A stretch of 64,000 bases of DNA, taken from Hathewaya limosa. GTDB lineage: Bacteria; Bacillota; Clostridia; Clostridiales; Clostridiaceae. The position numbers and the translations under genes are program-made. Positions 17,631-28,000 of this stretch are shown here, piece after piece. The notes beneath the pieces were generated by a model. The model worked only from the letters and a program-made list of their open reading frames with translations. It made no database searches and had not been told where the DNA came from. Numbering within the stretch: the stretch's first letter is position 1; each line of letters opens with the position of its first letter. Location of the stretch: NCBI RefSeq assembly GCF_030815255.1, contig NZ_JAUSWN010000002.1, positions 1 through 64,000 of the forward strand, given 5' to 3'.

Positions 17631-18047
17631 TTATTTTGTCTTTTTTTTAATACTTCCTTGACCTTTAGCAAGTTTATAACTCTTAGTATCTTTTAATCTT
17701 TCTTCACTTTCTTTTAAAAATTTAGAAAGGTTATCTTCAAAGTTATGGTGATGAGCCTTGTTTTTTTCTTTTTCCCAATCGATTTCTTGTGGTACATGAG
17801 TTCTTTTAGGCTTATTTTCTTCTAACTGCTTCATTGACAAACTTATTTTACCATCATTATCTACTGAAATTACTTTCACTTTTACTACATCATTTTCTTT
17901 TAAATGTTTACTTATATCCTTTACAAAAGTTTTAGATATTTCAGATATATGTAAAAGCCCTATCTTGCCCTCCACTTCTACGAACGCTCCAAATTTTGTG
18001 ATGTTAACCACTTTGCCTTCTAAAATGTTTCCTGGTTGTAAAGACAT
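17631..18047 (-). CDS. yabR: S1-domain RNA-binding protein (YabR-like)
   Basis: 138 residues. One S1 domain occupies about residues 1-75 (LQPGNILEGKVVNITKFGAFVEVEGKIGLLHISEIS, then GKISLSMKQL), the same module as in ribosomal protein S1 and polynucleotide phosphorylase. The rest is a basic tail ending in KKKTK, suited to RNA contact. The start has AAGGAGG eleven bases upstream. It is last in the yabP-yabQ-divIC-yabR run, as in B. subtilis, where its function is not well defined. Confidence 0.85.
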   Translation of the reverse strand: MSLQPGNILEGKVVNITKFGAFVEVEGKIGLLHISEISKTFVKDISKHLKENDVVKVKVISVDNDGKISLSMKQLEENKPKRTHVPQEIDWEKEKNKAHHHNFEDNLSKFLKESEERLKDTKSYKLAKGQGSIKKKTK

Positions 18048-18089
18048 TGAAAATGTATCCTCCTTAAAATAAAATATTTATGTATTTTT

Positions 18090-18362
18090 TTATTTTTTCT
18101 TATCTATTATTGTTTCTTCACCTTTTTTTACTAATCCAAGTTTTTCTCTAGCTAATTTTTCTAAGTAAATTTCTTTTCCTGATATTGTGACCTCATCTTT
18201 TAACTTTTGATTTTCCATCTTAACCTTGCCTAATTCAGTATTCCATTTACTAATTTCATTTTTTTGCTCATGCATAATAACTTGTTGTGAAATTAGTACA
18301 TATCCTATATATACTATCGATAAAAAAATTAATATCTTTTTTTTATTAATAAATCTTTTCAT
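18090..18362 (-). CDS. divIC: Septum formation initiator DivIC/FtsB family
   Basis: 90-residue bitopic division protein: a short basic N terminus (MKRFINKKK), one membrane segment (about 10-26) and an extracytoplasmic coiled coil (EISKWNTELGKVKMENQKLKDEV), ending with the family's EKLAREKLGLVKKGEE motif. DivIC works with FtsL and DivIB at the septum. It has AAAGG before the ATG. Its place between yabQ and yabR matches Bacillus. Confidence 0.9.
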   Translation of the reverse strand: MKRFINKKKILIFLSIVYIGYVLISQQVIMHEQKNEISKWNTELGKVKMENQKLKDEVTISGKEIYLEKLAREKLGLVKKGEETIIDKKK

Positions 18363-18402
18363 AGTATATCATACCTTTCACATTTGGTAAATTCATAATA
18401 CT

Positions 18403-18804
18403 TTAGTCTTTATTAAAAACTTTTTTTACGTTATATATTAATAACTCAAGTGGAAATAACATATACTTAATTAAAATTCTAAAGAACTTAAAGATATATT
18501 TACTAAAATTATAAATTATCAATAAACAAAAATTACTTAAAAATCTTAAATATATAACTATTCCAATAAATATTAATAAATATATATATATACTAACATA
18601 AGCGTAGTTAGTGTACAACAAAAATATAAATACTAAAATCGATGTTAAAATCCAAAAAAGTATATCTTCTATCACAGTAATTATATTACCTGGTTTTTCC
18701 ACACCCCTTATTAATCTATATATGTCAAAAAATAATCCTGTAATAACTCCAGCCATTAAACTAAAAATGAATAAACTTATTTGATACCCTATAGGAAATA
18801 ACAT
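18403..18804 (-). CDS. yabQ: Spore cortex biosynthesis protein YabQ
   Basis: 133-residue membrane protein with about four hydrophobic segments; the second half is unusually rich in Ile, Tyr and Phe. The N-terminal part (GVITGLFFDIYRLIRGVEKPGNIITVIEDILFW spans about residues 19-51) is the YabQ signature. In B. subtilis YabQ is a mother-cell protein needed for cortex synthesis. The ATG lies nine bases after the yabP stop, so the two are co-transcribed. Confidence 0.88.
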   Translation of the reverse strand: MLFPIGYQISLFIFSLMAGVITGLFFDIYRLIRGVEKPGNIITVIEDILFWILTSILVFIFLLYTNYAYVSIYIYLLIFIGIVIYLRFLSNFCLLIIYNFSKYIFKFFRILIKYMLFPLELLIYNVKKVFNKD

Positions 18805-18812
18805 TTTATTGC

Positions 18813-19106
18813 CTACCTAAATAATCTACTTAGTATAGTATCTTTTTTTTCTGGTCTTTTATTACTCCTATATATGCAAGAATTAATAGTTCCTGTTATG
18901 TTTAATTCTCCATTATTTACATCCAACTTATTCATTTTTAGATTTTGACCTTTAATGTTTAAACCACCTAAACTTGTACTAAGTATTATCTCTTCTTCAT
19001 TAAAACTAATTACCTCTTGTACTCCAGAAACCTGTAACTTCTTTCTATTTTGTAAAGTTAAATTACTTTTCTTTTCTTCTACATTCATTTCTTTTTTAGA
19101 TTCCAT
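18813..19106 (-). CDS. yabP: Sporulation protein YabP
   Basis: 97 residues. It has the YabP/YqfC fold signature: LTLQNRKKLQVSGVQEVISFNEEEIILSTSLGGLNIKGQNLKMNKLDVNNGELNITG spans about residues 17-73. B. subtilis YabP is made in the mother cell under sigma-E and is required for cortex formation together with YabQ. A GGAGG lies about 14 bases upstream of the ATG, which is rather far, but no nearer start codon is available. A terminator separates it from rqcP, so it probably has its own sporulation promoter in 19107-19216. I could not assign one. Confidence 0.88.
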   Translation of the reverse strand: MESKKEMNVEEKKSNLTLQNRKKLQVSGVQEVISFNEEEIILSTSLGGLNIKGQNLKMNKLDVNNGELNITGTINSCIYRSNKRPEKKDTILSRLFR

Positions 19107-19217
19107 AATATTTATATTATCCTCCTTCTAAAATCAAATACTGCTTATACACCCTTCTTTTTATATATATATGCACTTAATTCAATAAAATGATAAAAAA
19201 ACATTATGTAAAATAAA

Positions 19218-19260
19218 AAATGAAAAAGAGCCTATAAATTGATAAGGCTCTTTTTCATTT
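19218..19260 (-). terminator. Terminator after rqcP
   Basis: A 16-bp perfect stem (19218-19233 with 19245-19260, core AAAAAGAGCCT) directly abuts the rqcP stop. Confidence 0.85.
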
Positions 19261-19261
19261 T

Positions 19262-19522
19262 TTATTCTTCAGCATCTGCACCAGATATGATTTCATACAT
19301 ATCTTTTGCTTCTTCTTTTCTAGCATGCTCAGTTACATTAACTATTCTTGCTTTAAGTGTATCTTTAGCAAATACTATTTCTATGATATCATTTTCCTTT
19401 ATACTTGTACTAGCTTTTGCAGGTTTGTTATTTATTAAAACTCTACCACCATCACAAATTTCCTTTGCCTTTGTCCTTCTTTTTATTATTCTTGATACCT
19501 TTAAATATTTATCTAAACGCAT
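19262..19522 (-). CDS. rqcP: S4-domain RNA-binding protein, RqcP (YabO) family
   Basis: 86 residues, nearly all an S4 RNA-binding domain (MRLDKYLKVSRIIKRRTKAKEICDGGRVLINNKPAKASTSI spans the first 41), with a short acidic tail. In B. subtilis this protein (YabO/RqcP, related to Hsp15) binds obstructed 50S subunits and helps RqcH add alanine tails to stalled chains. AAAGGGG lies upstream of the ATG. Its position next to mazG/yabN and before yabP supports orthology, although hup has been inserted between it and mazG here. Confidence 0.88.
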   Translation of the reverse strand: MRLDKYLKVSRIIKRRTKAKEICDGGRVLINNKPAKASTSIKENDIIEIVFAKDTLKARIVNVTEHARKEEAKDMYEIISGADAEE

Positions 19523-19593
19523 AAATTATTCCCCTTTATTATAATTTTCGAATTTTAATTTTATAAAAAATCTAGATTTTAATAAAGAAAAAA

Positions 19594-19611
19594 CCTAGAT
19601 ATTTATCTAGG
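19594..19611 (-). terminator. Terminator after hup
   Basis: CCTAGATA (19594-19601) pairs with TATCTAGG (19604-19611), followed on the minus strand by six T. Confidence 0.75.
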
Positions 19612-19630
19612 CTTTATTAGTTATCTCTAA

Positions 19631-19906
19631 CTACTTATTTACTCTTTCTTTGAACTCTTTACCAGCCTTAAATACTGGAACTACTGATGCTGGAATTGTG
19701 ATTTCTTCCTTAGTTCTTGGATTTCTACCTATTCTTTCAGCTCTTTTTCTAGTTTCGAAAGTTCCAAATCCTATTAATTGTACTTTTTCTTCTTTTTCTA
19801 ATGATTCTTCTACTGCTTCTATAAATGCTTTTAATGCAGCTTCAGCATCTTTCTTAGTTAACTTAGATTTCTCACTCATAACAGTAATTAATTCCGCTTT
19901 ATTCAC
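19631..19906 (-). CDS. hup: DNA-binding protein HU
   Basis: 91-residue histone-like dimeric nucleoid protein. The body is typical (MNKAELITVMSEKSKLTKKDAEAAL at the start), with GFGTFETRKRAERIGRNPRT forming the beta-arm and the Pro that intercalates into DNA. The start codon is GTG with AAGGAGG eight bases upstream. It has its own candidate promoter and terminator, so it is an independent unit inserted between mazG and rqcP, a position not seen in B. subtilis. Confidence 0.95.
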   Translation of the reverse strand: MNKAELITVMSEKSKLTKKDAEAALKAFIEAVEESLEKEEKVQLIGFGTFETRKRAERIGRNPRTKEEITIPASVVPVFKAGKEFKERVNK

Positions 19907-19946
19907 CTTAGTTACCTCCTTAAATTAAAGCATACTCTATAACATG

Positions 19947-19974
19947 AGTATACATAAAATAGCTTATTCTTCAA
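19947..19974 (-). promoter_or_regulatory. Putative sigma-A promoter of hup
   Basis: A minus-strand TTGAAG (19969-19974), a 16-base spacer and TATACT (19947-19952), about 40 bases before the hup start. Confidence 0.45.
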
Positions 19975-20028
19975 GAATTCAAAAAATCCTTCTTTTTTTA
20001 TTATTTTTATAACAAATTTAGTTATAAG

Positions 20029-21480
20029 CTAGTCATTTTTATTTTTTGCTTGTTCCCACAACCCATCCATTTCCTCTAAAGTCATATTTTCTAAGGATAG
20101 ACCTTGTTCCTGAGCCTTAGTTTCAATAAAACTAAATCTTTTAATAAACTTATTGGTTGTATGGGTAACAGCTTCCTCAGGATCTATATTTAAAAATCTG
20201 CATACATTTACTGTAGCAAAAATTAAATCTCCTAATTCATCTATTATTTTTTCCCTGTTATTAGAATTATATACCTCTTTTACCTCAAAATATTCTTCTT
20301 TTACTTTGTCTAAGGCTGGTTCTACATTTTTCCAATCAAATCCTACCTTAGCAGCTTTCTTTTGAACTTTCTCCGCTCTCATTAAAGCTGGCAAATTTTT
20401 TGGAATATGTTCTAATATTTGCGTATAATTTTCAAAGTTATTTTCCTTCTTTTTTATACTCTCCCAATTATCTAATACTTCTTGTGTAGTGTCAAGTTTA
20501 ATTTTTCCAAAAATATGAGGATGTCTAGAAATCATCTTTTCACAAATAATTTCTGTTATATCATAAATATTAAAGAACCCCTCATCTTTTCCTATTTTAG
20601 CATGAAATACAACTTGTAACAATACATCCCCTAGTTCTTCAATTAATTTATTTTCATCATCTTCATCTATAGCCTCTAAAACTTCATAACATTCCTCAAT
20701 TAAGCATTTTTTTAATGTTTTATGGTCTTGTTCTAAATCCCAAGGACATCCTTCTTCTCCTCTTAAAACATCCATAATATTTACCAAGTCATAAAAATTT
20801 CTTAAAGCTTTTGTCCCTTTAGGAATATATAAAGAGGTTAAGTAATCAATATCCTCTTGTCTATCTAACTCATAAATTTTTATTTTTCTTATACTTTCTA
20901 CACCTTTTATACCAGCACCTCTTACAAAATATATTTCTTCCTCATCATTGTAATACTCAGAAAGTGCCAATTTAACTTCTGATGCAATTAAGTTATTATA
21001 AACTTGTGTTATTACTATACCTGTTTTATTATTTAGAACAGAGTTTTTCATTTCAAAGGCATCGACAACTTGCATACCTTCAATAGGATCTATTTTTAAA
21101 CATCCCATGATAGCTTCTAAAAAACTAACTGCTGGAAGTATCTCATATTCTACATTTTCTTTTTTACAAAGATCAATTAATAAAATTACCGACTTCTCTG
21201 CAACTAATGGATGTCCTGGTACAGCATAAACAATCTCTTCAAAATGCTTCGCCTTTGATATTATATCTTCTGCAATTGATTTATAAACATCATCAAAACT
21301 CTCATTTGTTTCATAAGCATTATCATAAGTTGCAAATTTTATGCCCAATTCTCTTAAGTATTCTACTGTTGGATGTTTTTCCGTTCTTAAAAAAACATTT
21401 TCACAGTTTTTCAAGTTTTCTATTGTCCCTAACGTTAAAGAATCTTTATCTCCTGGACCCAATCCTAAAATTTTAATCAT
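20029..21480 (-). CDS. mazG: Methylase-like / MazG nucleotide pyrophosphohydrolase fusion (YabN)
   Basis: House-cleaning enzyme that hydrolyses non-canonical or excess NTPs. It is a fusion of an N-terminal tetrapyrrole-methylase-like domain (IKILGLGPGDKDSLTLG at the start, VYAVPGHPLVAEKSV) and a C-terminal MazG domain containing two EExxE-type metal sites (EECYEVLEAIDEDDENKLIEELGD and EEYFEVKEVYNSNNREKIIDELGD), as in B. subtilis YabN. I start at the ATG at 21480; the ATG at 21516 has no ribosome site. It is downstream of yabM, as in Bacillus. Confidence 0.92.
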   Translation of the reverse strand: MIKILGLGPGDKDSLTLGTIENLKNCENVFLRTEKHPTVEYLRELGIKFATYDNAYETNESFDDVYKSIAEDIISKAKHFEEIVYAVPGHPLVAEKSVILLIDLCKKENVEYEILPAVSFLEAIMGCLKIDPIEGMQVVDAFEMKNSVLNNKTGIVITQVYNNLIASEVKLALSEYYNDEEEIYFVRGAGIKGVESIRKIKIYELDRQEDIDYLTSLYIPKGTKALRNFYDLVNIMDVLRGEEGCPWDLEQDHKTLKKCLIEECYEVLEAIDEDDENKLIEELGDVLLQVVFHAKIGKDEGFFNIYDITEIICEKMISRHPHIFGKIKLDTTQEVLDNWESIKKKENNFENYTQILEHIPKNLPALMRAEKVQKKAAKVGFDWKNVEPALDKVKEEYFEVKEVYNSNNREKIIDELGDLIFATVNVCRFLNIDPEEAVTHTTNKFIKRFSFIETKAQEQGLSLENMTLEEMDGLWEQAKNKND

Positions 21481-21596
21481 TTGCTTACCACACTCCTTCC
21501 TATATAGCTTTAACATATTACTTACTATTAGTTAAGCCTTGCACTGAAATTATTATACTTTAGATATTTTAGCACATTTTAAATAACTTTAAAATT

Positions 21597-23132
21597 CTAA
21601 GGTGTTCTAAATTTACGTTTTATTTCTTTATAGGAAAAAATATTAAAAACTATTATAAATATAGAATATATTATGACCCCTATTAAAATTGCTCCTAAAC
21701 AAGCTAAATTGCTACTTGAAGTTAATATACATATATATCTATAAGAAATTATTACTGCAATAGACATGAATACTGATGCAAATCCTGGCTTAATTGTAGC
21801 TTCATAAAAATTAATAGACATATTAAGTTTTTTTCTAATTAAAATTAAATTTAGTATACATGCTATAATATACCCTAAAGTAGATCCTATTACAGCACCG
21901 TATATATTAATACCTGGTAAAGGGACCAAAACATAAGTTATTATAACCTTAGCTATACATCCTATGGCTAAATTCTTAACAGGTGCATAAAAATTATTCA
22001 TAGCCTGTAACAAAGTTGTACTACATTGAGTTAATACTATAAACGGAAGTGATAAAGACATATATTTAAGAATTTCATATCCTCCTACATCTCCCTTAAA
22101 AATAAGATTCATTATAGGATAAGCTAAAAAATACAACCCCATGGCGGAAGGAATTGATATTACACTTGATAATTTTATAGCTCCTTCAACCTTATTTTTA
22201 AGATCTAATCTTCTTTGTTTTATATAAGCTTCTGCTACTATAGGAACTATAGATGTACATAATGCTACAGATAAAGCAAGTGGTACATGAGATAATGTTG
22301 ATGCCTTTCCTGTAAGCTGCCCATACAATATAGCTGCTTGTTTAGTTGAATATCCTGCCCTTAATAATTGACTAGGAACTAAAATTGAATCTACCAACCC
22401 CATTATAGTTCCTATAACTGCTCCGAATGAGAATGGAACAGCATTTCTTAATATAGTACCAACTATTCCTTTAGAATTTGTACTTATTGATTTATTAAAA
22501 CATTTAGTTACCTTTAAATATTTAATTATTAAATAAACGAGTCCTATTATAGAACCTATTACAGCTCCTAATGCCGCTCCTCCAGCAGCATACTCTATTC
22601 CTAATGGGAACAATATATATGCAAGCCCTACTCCCCCTACAACCCTTCCAATTTGCTCTAAAATTTGAGATATAGCTGTAGGATTCATATTATGTAATCC
22701 TTGAAAGAAACCCCTTAAAATTCCCATGATTATAACAAAAACAGGTGCTAATGCCGTAGCTATAAAAGCATAATATGCTTTCATGTCCCATTTTAGACTG
22801 TTAATTATATTTTTAGAAAAACAAATAAGTATAAATGAAAATCCTAAAGCCACGGGTATCATTATAAGAAAACTGGACCTTAAAACTTTAAATATTCCTC
22901 CCCTGTCGTTATTAGCATTCATTTCTGATATTATTTTTGATACTGCTATAGGTATTCCTGAAGATACTGCTATAAATGTTAAATAAAGAGGATACGACAT
23001 CTGATAATATCCCATTCCTTCATCACCAATTAATATCTGCATAGGTATCCTAAAAAATAACCCTAAAAATCTTGCTAAGATACCAGCTAATCCAAGGATT
23101 AGTGTTCCCTTAATGAGATTTTGCCTTTTCAT
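21597..23132 (-). CDS. yabM: MOP-superfamily flippase (SpoVB/YabM-like)
   Basis: 511-residue polytopic membrane protein with about 14 hydrophobic segments, of the polysaccharide transporter / MurJ-like flippase fold. The start, GTLILGLAGILARFLGLFFRIPM, with the family's R-rich segment after the first helix, is typical of SpoVB, YtgP and YabM. By position between spoVT and mazG it is the YabM counterpart. A lipid-linked wall or cortex precursor as substrate is family inference. AGGAGGGG lies before the ATG. Confidence 0.82.
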   Translation of the reverse strand: MKRQNLIKGTLILGLAGILARFLGLFFRIPMQILIGDEGMGYYQMSYPLYLTFIAVSSGIPIAVSKIISEMNANNDRGGIFKVLRSSFLIMIPVALGFSFILICFSKNIINSLKWDMKAYYAFIATALAPVFVIIMGILRGFFQGLHNMNPTAISQILEQIGRVVGGVGLAYILFPLGIEYAAGGAALGAVIGSIIGLVYLIIKYLKVTKCFNKSISTNSKGIVGTILRNAVPFSFGAVIGTIMGLVDSILVPSQLLRAGYSTKQAAILYGQLTGKASTLSHVPLALSVALCTSIVPIVAEAYIKQRRLDLKNKVEGAIKLSSVISIPSAMGLYFLAYPIMNLIFKGDVGGYEILKYMSLSLPFIVLTQCSTTLLQAMNNFYAPVKNLAIGCIAKVIITYVLVPLPGINIYGAVIGSTLGYIIACILNLILIRKKLNMSINFYEATIKPGFASVFMSIAVIISYRYICILTSSSNLACLGAILIGVIIYSIFIIVFNIFSYKEIKRKFRTP

Positions 23133-23230
23133 AATTTTCCCCTCCTGTTAATCCATAGTTTAACGCAAATGTTTTGCTTTAATTAATATTATTTTTAGGT
23201 TTGAGGAATTATTACTTTAAGACAAAAAAA

Positions 23231-23261
23231 TAAATGACAGGATTTTCATCACTGTCATTTA
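23231..23261 (-). terminator. Terminator after spoVT
   Basis: TAAATGACAG (23231-23240) pairs with CTGTCATTTA (23252-23261), followed by seven T on the minus strand. Confidence 0.85.
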
Positions 23262-23275
23262 TGTATAAAACATTT

Positions 23276-23824
23276 TTACTCCATTTGCTTACCTAAGAAA
23301 TTAGCAGCTGTTTCAGCTAACTTTAATTCTAATTCTCCGAAACTATCTTTATCTTCATCTGTAATGATTAAAACGTTTCCAATAGTATCTCCTTCTGCTA
23401 TAATTGGAGCAACAACTTGATACTTATATTTTGTTTCTTCATCATCTTCATATACTGGAATAACTTCTTGTGAGTTTTTACCAAGTATAACAGCCTTTCT
23501 TTCTTCCATAATAGTTTCTAATTCGGAACTTATCTTTTTATCTATATATTCCTTTTTAGAACCACCACTAACTGAAATTATTCCATCTTTATCTGTTATA
23601 ATTACAGTTCCTCCTATGGTTTGTTGTAATGACTCTGCATATTCTTTAGAAAAATCGCTAAGTTCTTCTATTGGAGAATATTTCTTTAAGATTACACCAC
23701 CATCTCTATCAGTAAATATTTCTAATGGATCTCCTTCTCTTATTCTTAAAGTTCTTCTAATCTCCTTTGGTATAACTACTCTGCCTAAATCATCTATACG
23801 TCTTACTATACCTGTTGCCTTCAT
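23276..23824 (-). CDS. spoVT: Stage V sporulation protein T
   Basis: DNA-binding regulator that modulates sigma-G-dependent genes late in the forespore. The N-terminal AbrB swapped-hairpin domain (MKATGIVRRIDDLGRVVIPKE, about residues 1-50) is followed by a GAF-like ligand domain. Starting at the ATG at 23824 gives 182 residues; AAAGGAGG lies seven bases upstream, whereas the longer reading from 23854 begins before that ribosome site. It lies between mfd/prsA and yabM, as expected. Confidence 0.95.
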   Translation of the reverse strand: MKATGIVRRIDDLGRVVIPKEIRRTLRIREGDPLEIFTDRDGGVILKKYSPIEELSDFSKEYAESLQQTIGGTVIITDKDGIISVSGGSKKEYIDKKISSELETIMEERKAVILGKNSQEVIPVYEDDEETKYKYQVVAPIIAEGDTIGNVLIITDEDKDSFGELELKLAETAANFLGKQME

Positions 23825-23979
23825 TTGTTTTCCTCCTTTAAACATGTGTTGCATAAAATATCCTTGTGTTATTATTATCTTTATAATTATGTAATTTTAT
23901 GCACATATTTAAATCAAATTTTCATAGTAAGACATTTTTTTCTATGATGACCGTAAAAACTCACATATTACATGTATTA

Positions 23980-24990
23980 TTATTCAAATTTATTTTCATA
24001 TATTTTAACGTTTTTCTCTTTTTTCCACTTCTCCATGGAATCTTTCCAAGCTTTCATTTTCTTATCAATTAAAACCTTATCTTTAATTCTATCTTTTACT
24101 TCTTCAAATTTCTTTGGTGGATAATCTGTTTTTTCCATCAATTTAATTATATGCCAACCTCTTTCATCCTGAGAAGGTTCACTAATTTGACCTACTTTCA
24201 TAGACATAGCTGGTAATAAAAATGGTATTTGCGTTACTTGTTTATACTGTAAAAACCCAAGTTCTCCACCCTTTTCCTTGCTAGATTGATCTATGCTCTT
24301 CTCTTTAGCCATCTTAGCAAAATCTGCACCTTTATCTAATTGTTTTTTAATTTCCTTAGCTTCTTTTTCTGTTTTTACTACTATTTGTGCTGCCTTAATT
24401 CCATTTGGTTTTTCAGTAAAATCATTTAAATTAGATGTATAATAGTCTTTTAATTCTTTTTCATCCACCTTTATATCTTTTGTAATCTTTTCATACACTT
24501 TATCAGACAGCATTGATATTTCTGCATTTTCCTTTATTCTTGTTTGCAATTTCTCTTCAGTTAATTTTTCTTTTTCTAGAGCTTTCTTATACTCTGCATC
24601 TGTTTTAAATTTTTCTCTTATTTGTTTTTTAGTTTCATCAATTCTTTTTTGTAATTCTTTTTCATCGACTTTGATTTTTAGATCATCAGCTTTACTTTTT
24701 ATAACCATATTAGTTACTAAAATTTCTGTTAGCTTAGCTCTACCCTCTTTTAAAATTTCCTTAGCCTCTTCATTTTTTTCATAATTATCACCATATTTTT
24801 GTTTTAGAGGTTCAGTCATATAAGCAAGCTGTTCATCAAGTTGTCCTCTTGTTATTTTATTACCATCCACCTTAGCTACAATCTCTTTTGCAACAGCCTT
24901 AGGAGTTTTTTCGATCATTTTACATCCACTTAAACTAGCCATCATTGTTAAGGCCATAATAGCACAAGTTAATCGTTTTGTATTCTTCAC
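23980..24990 (-). CDS. prsA: Foldase lipoprotein PrsA (parvulin peptidyl-prolyl isomerase)
   Basis: Extracytoplasmic foldase for secreted proteins. A lipoprotein signal peptide ends in the lipobox LSGC (Cys23). A SurA-like N-terminal chaperone region follows, then a parvulin domain (about 198-290: AAQIVVKTEKEAKEIKKQL, FAKMAKEKSIDQSSKEKGGELGF, GWHIIKLME), then a Lys-rich C terminus. It has a GTG start with GAGGT upstream. It is downstream of mfd, an arrangement common in clostridia but not in B. subtilis. A second, signal-less parvulin lies at 57485-58234. Confidence 0.92.
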   Translation of the reverse strand: MKNTKRLTCAIMALTMMASLSGCKMIEKTPKAVAKEIVAKVDGNKITRGQLDEQLAYMTEPLKQKYGDNYEKNEEAKEILKEGRAKLTEILVTNMVIKSKADDLKIKVDEKELQKRIDETKKQIREKFKTDAEYKKALEKEKLTEEKLQTRIKENAEISMLSDKVYEKITKDIKVDEKELKDYYTSNLNDFTEKPNGIKAAQIVVKTEKEAKEIKKQLDKGADFAKMAKEKSIDQSSKEKGGELGFLQYKQVTQIPFLLPAMSMKVGQISEPSQDERGWHIIKLMEKTDYPPKKFEEVKDRIKDKVLIDKKMKAWKDSMEKWKKEKNVKIYENKFE

Positions 24991-25071
24991 TTTAAGTACC
25001 TCACATTTCCATTTTATTTTTTTATTTTTAGAATTTTACATAAAATGATTTTATCATAACTACTTTAATTT

Positions 25072-28000
25072 TTAAACTATAGTTAAAAACTCTTTAAAAA
25101 GTTCAATAAGCCTTTCTAAAAGATTTTCTTTCTTTATATTTTTTAAATTATAGTATAAGACTGGCTCATCACCTAATTTAACCGCTAGCTCTCCCCTATA
25201 ATCAGATAAAATCTTCTTAATTAATTCCCTACTTAATTTTTCCTTATTTATAAATTTAATATCTAATTTTTCTTTTACTTCTTTTATTTCTACTATTCCT
25301 AATTCATTTGCAATACTCTTTAAATATGCTATATTAATGAGATTTCTCACTGAAGGTGGTATATCTGAGAACCTATCTTCTATTTCATCTTCAATTTCAA
25401 CTAATTCTTCATCTGAAGATATAGATGCAATTTTTTTGTAAACTTCTATCTTCTGAGTCTCATCTTTTATATATCCACTTGGTATATATGCATCAATCTT
25501 AATTTCAATTGTTGTTTCAAATGCTTCCTCTTCTATATCTCCTCTTATTTTAGCTATTGTTTCTTCTAGCATCCTACAATATAGATCATATCCTACAGAA
25601 GACATATGGCCATGTTGAGAAGAACCCATCATATTTCCCGCTCCTCTGATTTCTAAATCTCTCATAGCGATCTTAAAACCTGAACCAAGCTCTGTAAATT
25701 CTTTTATTGCCTTTAATCTTTTTTCTGCAACCTCTGTTAGTACTTTATCTTTCATATAAGTAAAATATGCATATGCTATCCTATTAGAACGTCCTACTCT
25801 TCCTCTTAATTGATAAAGTTGAGATAATCCCATTTTATCTGAATCATATATAATCATAGTATTAGCATTTTGTATGTCTATACCTGTTTCTATAATAGTT
25901 GTACATAATAAAATATCATATTTTCTTTCCATAAAGTCAATCATTACATTCTCTAATTCTCTTTCAGTCATTTGACCATGTGCTATAGCAATTCTTGCCT
26001 CTGGTATAAGATTAGATAGATATACACTCATATCTCTTATAGTTTCTACTCTATTATATACAAAAAATACCTGTCCATTACGTGCTATCTCTCTCATAAT
26101 AGCATCTCTTATTAATTGTTCATTAAATTCCACAACATAAGTTTGAATTGGATATCTTTCTTCTGGTGGTGTTTCAATTACACTTATATCTCTAACCCCT
26201 GTTAAAGACATATGCAATGTTCTCGGTATCGGAGTCGCAGATAGGGTTAAAACATCTACGCTTTTCTTTAAGTCTTTAATTTTTTCTTTATGCTTTACTC
26301 CAAATCTTTGTTCTTCATCAACAATTAGAAGTCCTAAATCCTTAAATACTACATCTTTTTGTAATAATCTATGCGTTCCTATTATTACATCTAAATTTCC
26401 TTCTTTTAATGCTTGTAATGATTTCCTTTGTTCTGCTGCAGTTCTAAATCTACATACCATATCAATATTTACAGGGAAACTTGAAAATCTTTTAATAAAA
26501 TTATTATAATGTTGTTTTGCTAATATTGTTGTAGGAACCAGCACAGCAACCTGTTTTCCATCCATAACTGCCTTAAATGCCGCCCTTAATGCTACCTCAG
26601 TTTTTCCGTATCCTACATCTCCACAAAGCAATCTATCCATGGTCTTTTTAGACTCCATGTCCCCTTTTATCTCTTCTATTGCTGTTAATTGATCTGGAGT
26701 CTCCTGAAATGGAAATTCATCTTCAAATTGCTTCTGCCATACAGTATCCTTTGTATACTGATGACCTTTTAGTATGCTTCTAGCCGCATAAAGCTTAACT
26801 AGATCTTCTGCAATATCTTCTATAGACTTTTTAACTTTTCTTTTAGTTTTACTCCATTCTGCACTACTTAACTTTGATATCTTTGGAGTTTTTCCTTCAG
26901 AACCAATATACTTTTGAACTAAATCCAATTGGTCAACAGGTACATATAAAAGATCATTTCCACCATAAGAAACTTGTAAGTAATCTTTCTTATGTCCACC
27001 TACTTCTAGTTGTTTTATTCCCTTATATACACCAATACCATGATTTACATGAACTACATAATCTCCTAATTTTAATTCTGTAAAACTTTTTATCTTAGCT
27101 ACACCTTTTTGATTGGTTTTATGTTTTGCTTTTCTCTTAGATTCTCCAAAAACTCCTTTATCTGAAATAACACAAAGCTTTAATTCTGGATATTCATAAC
27201 TTCTTAACTGACTTCCATATGTTACTACAACTTCTCCATAAGCAATTTCATCTACAATATCCTTATAAACACTTTCTACACCTTTATCTCTCAAAGTTTG
27301 AATTAATCTTTCACCTCTACTTTTGGTACCAGAAAGCAGTAAGATTTTATATCCTAACTTTTTCTTTTCCTTTATTCCCTCTATTAGTAGATCTAACTGA
27401 CCATGATATTCATTTAAAGTTATTTCAGAAAAAGATACTATAGATTCAGGCTTGAATTCTTTTAATGTCTTGGTAATACCACTTATAGTTAATAATTCTC
27501 TAGAAATAATATATTCTTTTAAAATTTCCTTACTTATAATCAGCTCACCTTGTTTAGGAAGAAGATTACCTCTATTTAAGAAATTATCAAAATTTTCATT
27601 AAACTCCATGTAAATACTATCAAGCTTACCTGAACACCTTTGTGGGTCATCCATTACTATAAATACATCCTTAAAGTATTCAAAGAATGTAGAAGTCTTT
27701 TCATAAAAATAAGGAATATAACTATCTATAGTTTCAAATGTCCATTTCTCTTTTAAAGCTTCTAGGTTAGTGTTTATTATACTTAATATTTTTTCTGCTT
27801 CTTCATACTTATTATTTTTGTTAAATTTTTCTACGGTTGTTTCTAATTGTGTTTTAATATTATTATATCCATTTTCCAGATTTTCCTTGTACAATATAAT
27901 TTCTTTGGCTGGAAAAACCTCAATAGTAAAACACTTGTCTATACTTCTTTGAGTTTGTGCACTAAAATTTCTAATTGAATCAATTTCATCATCAAAAAGC

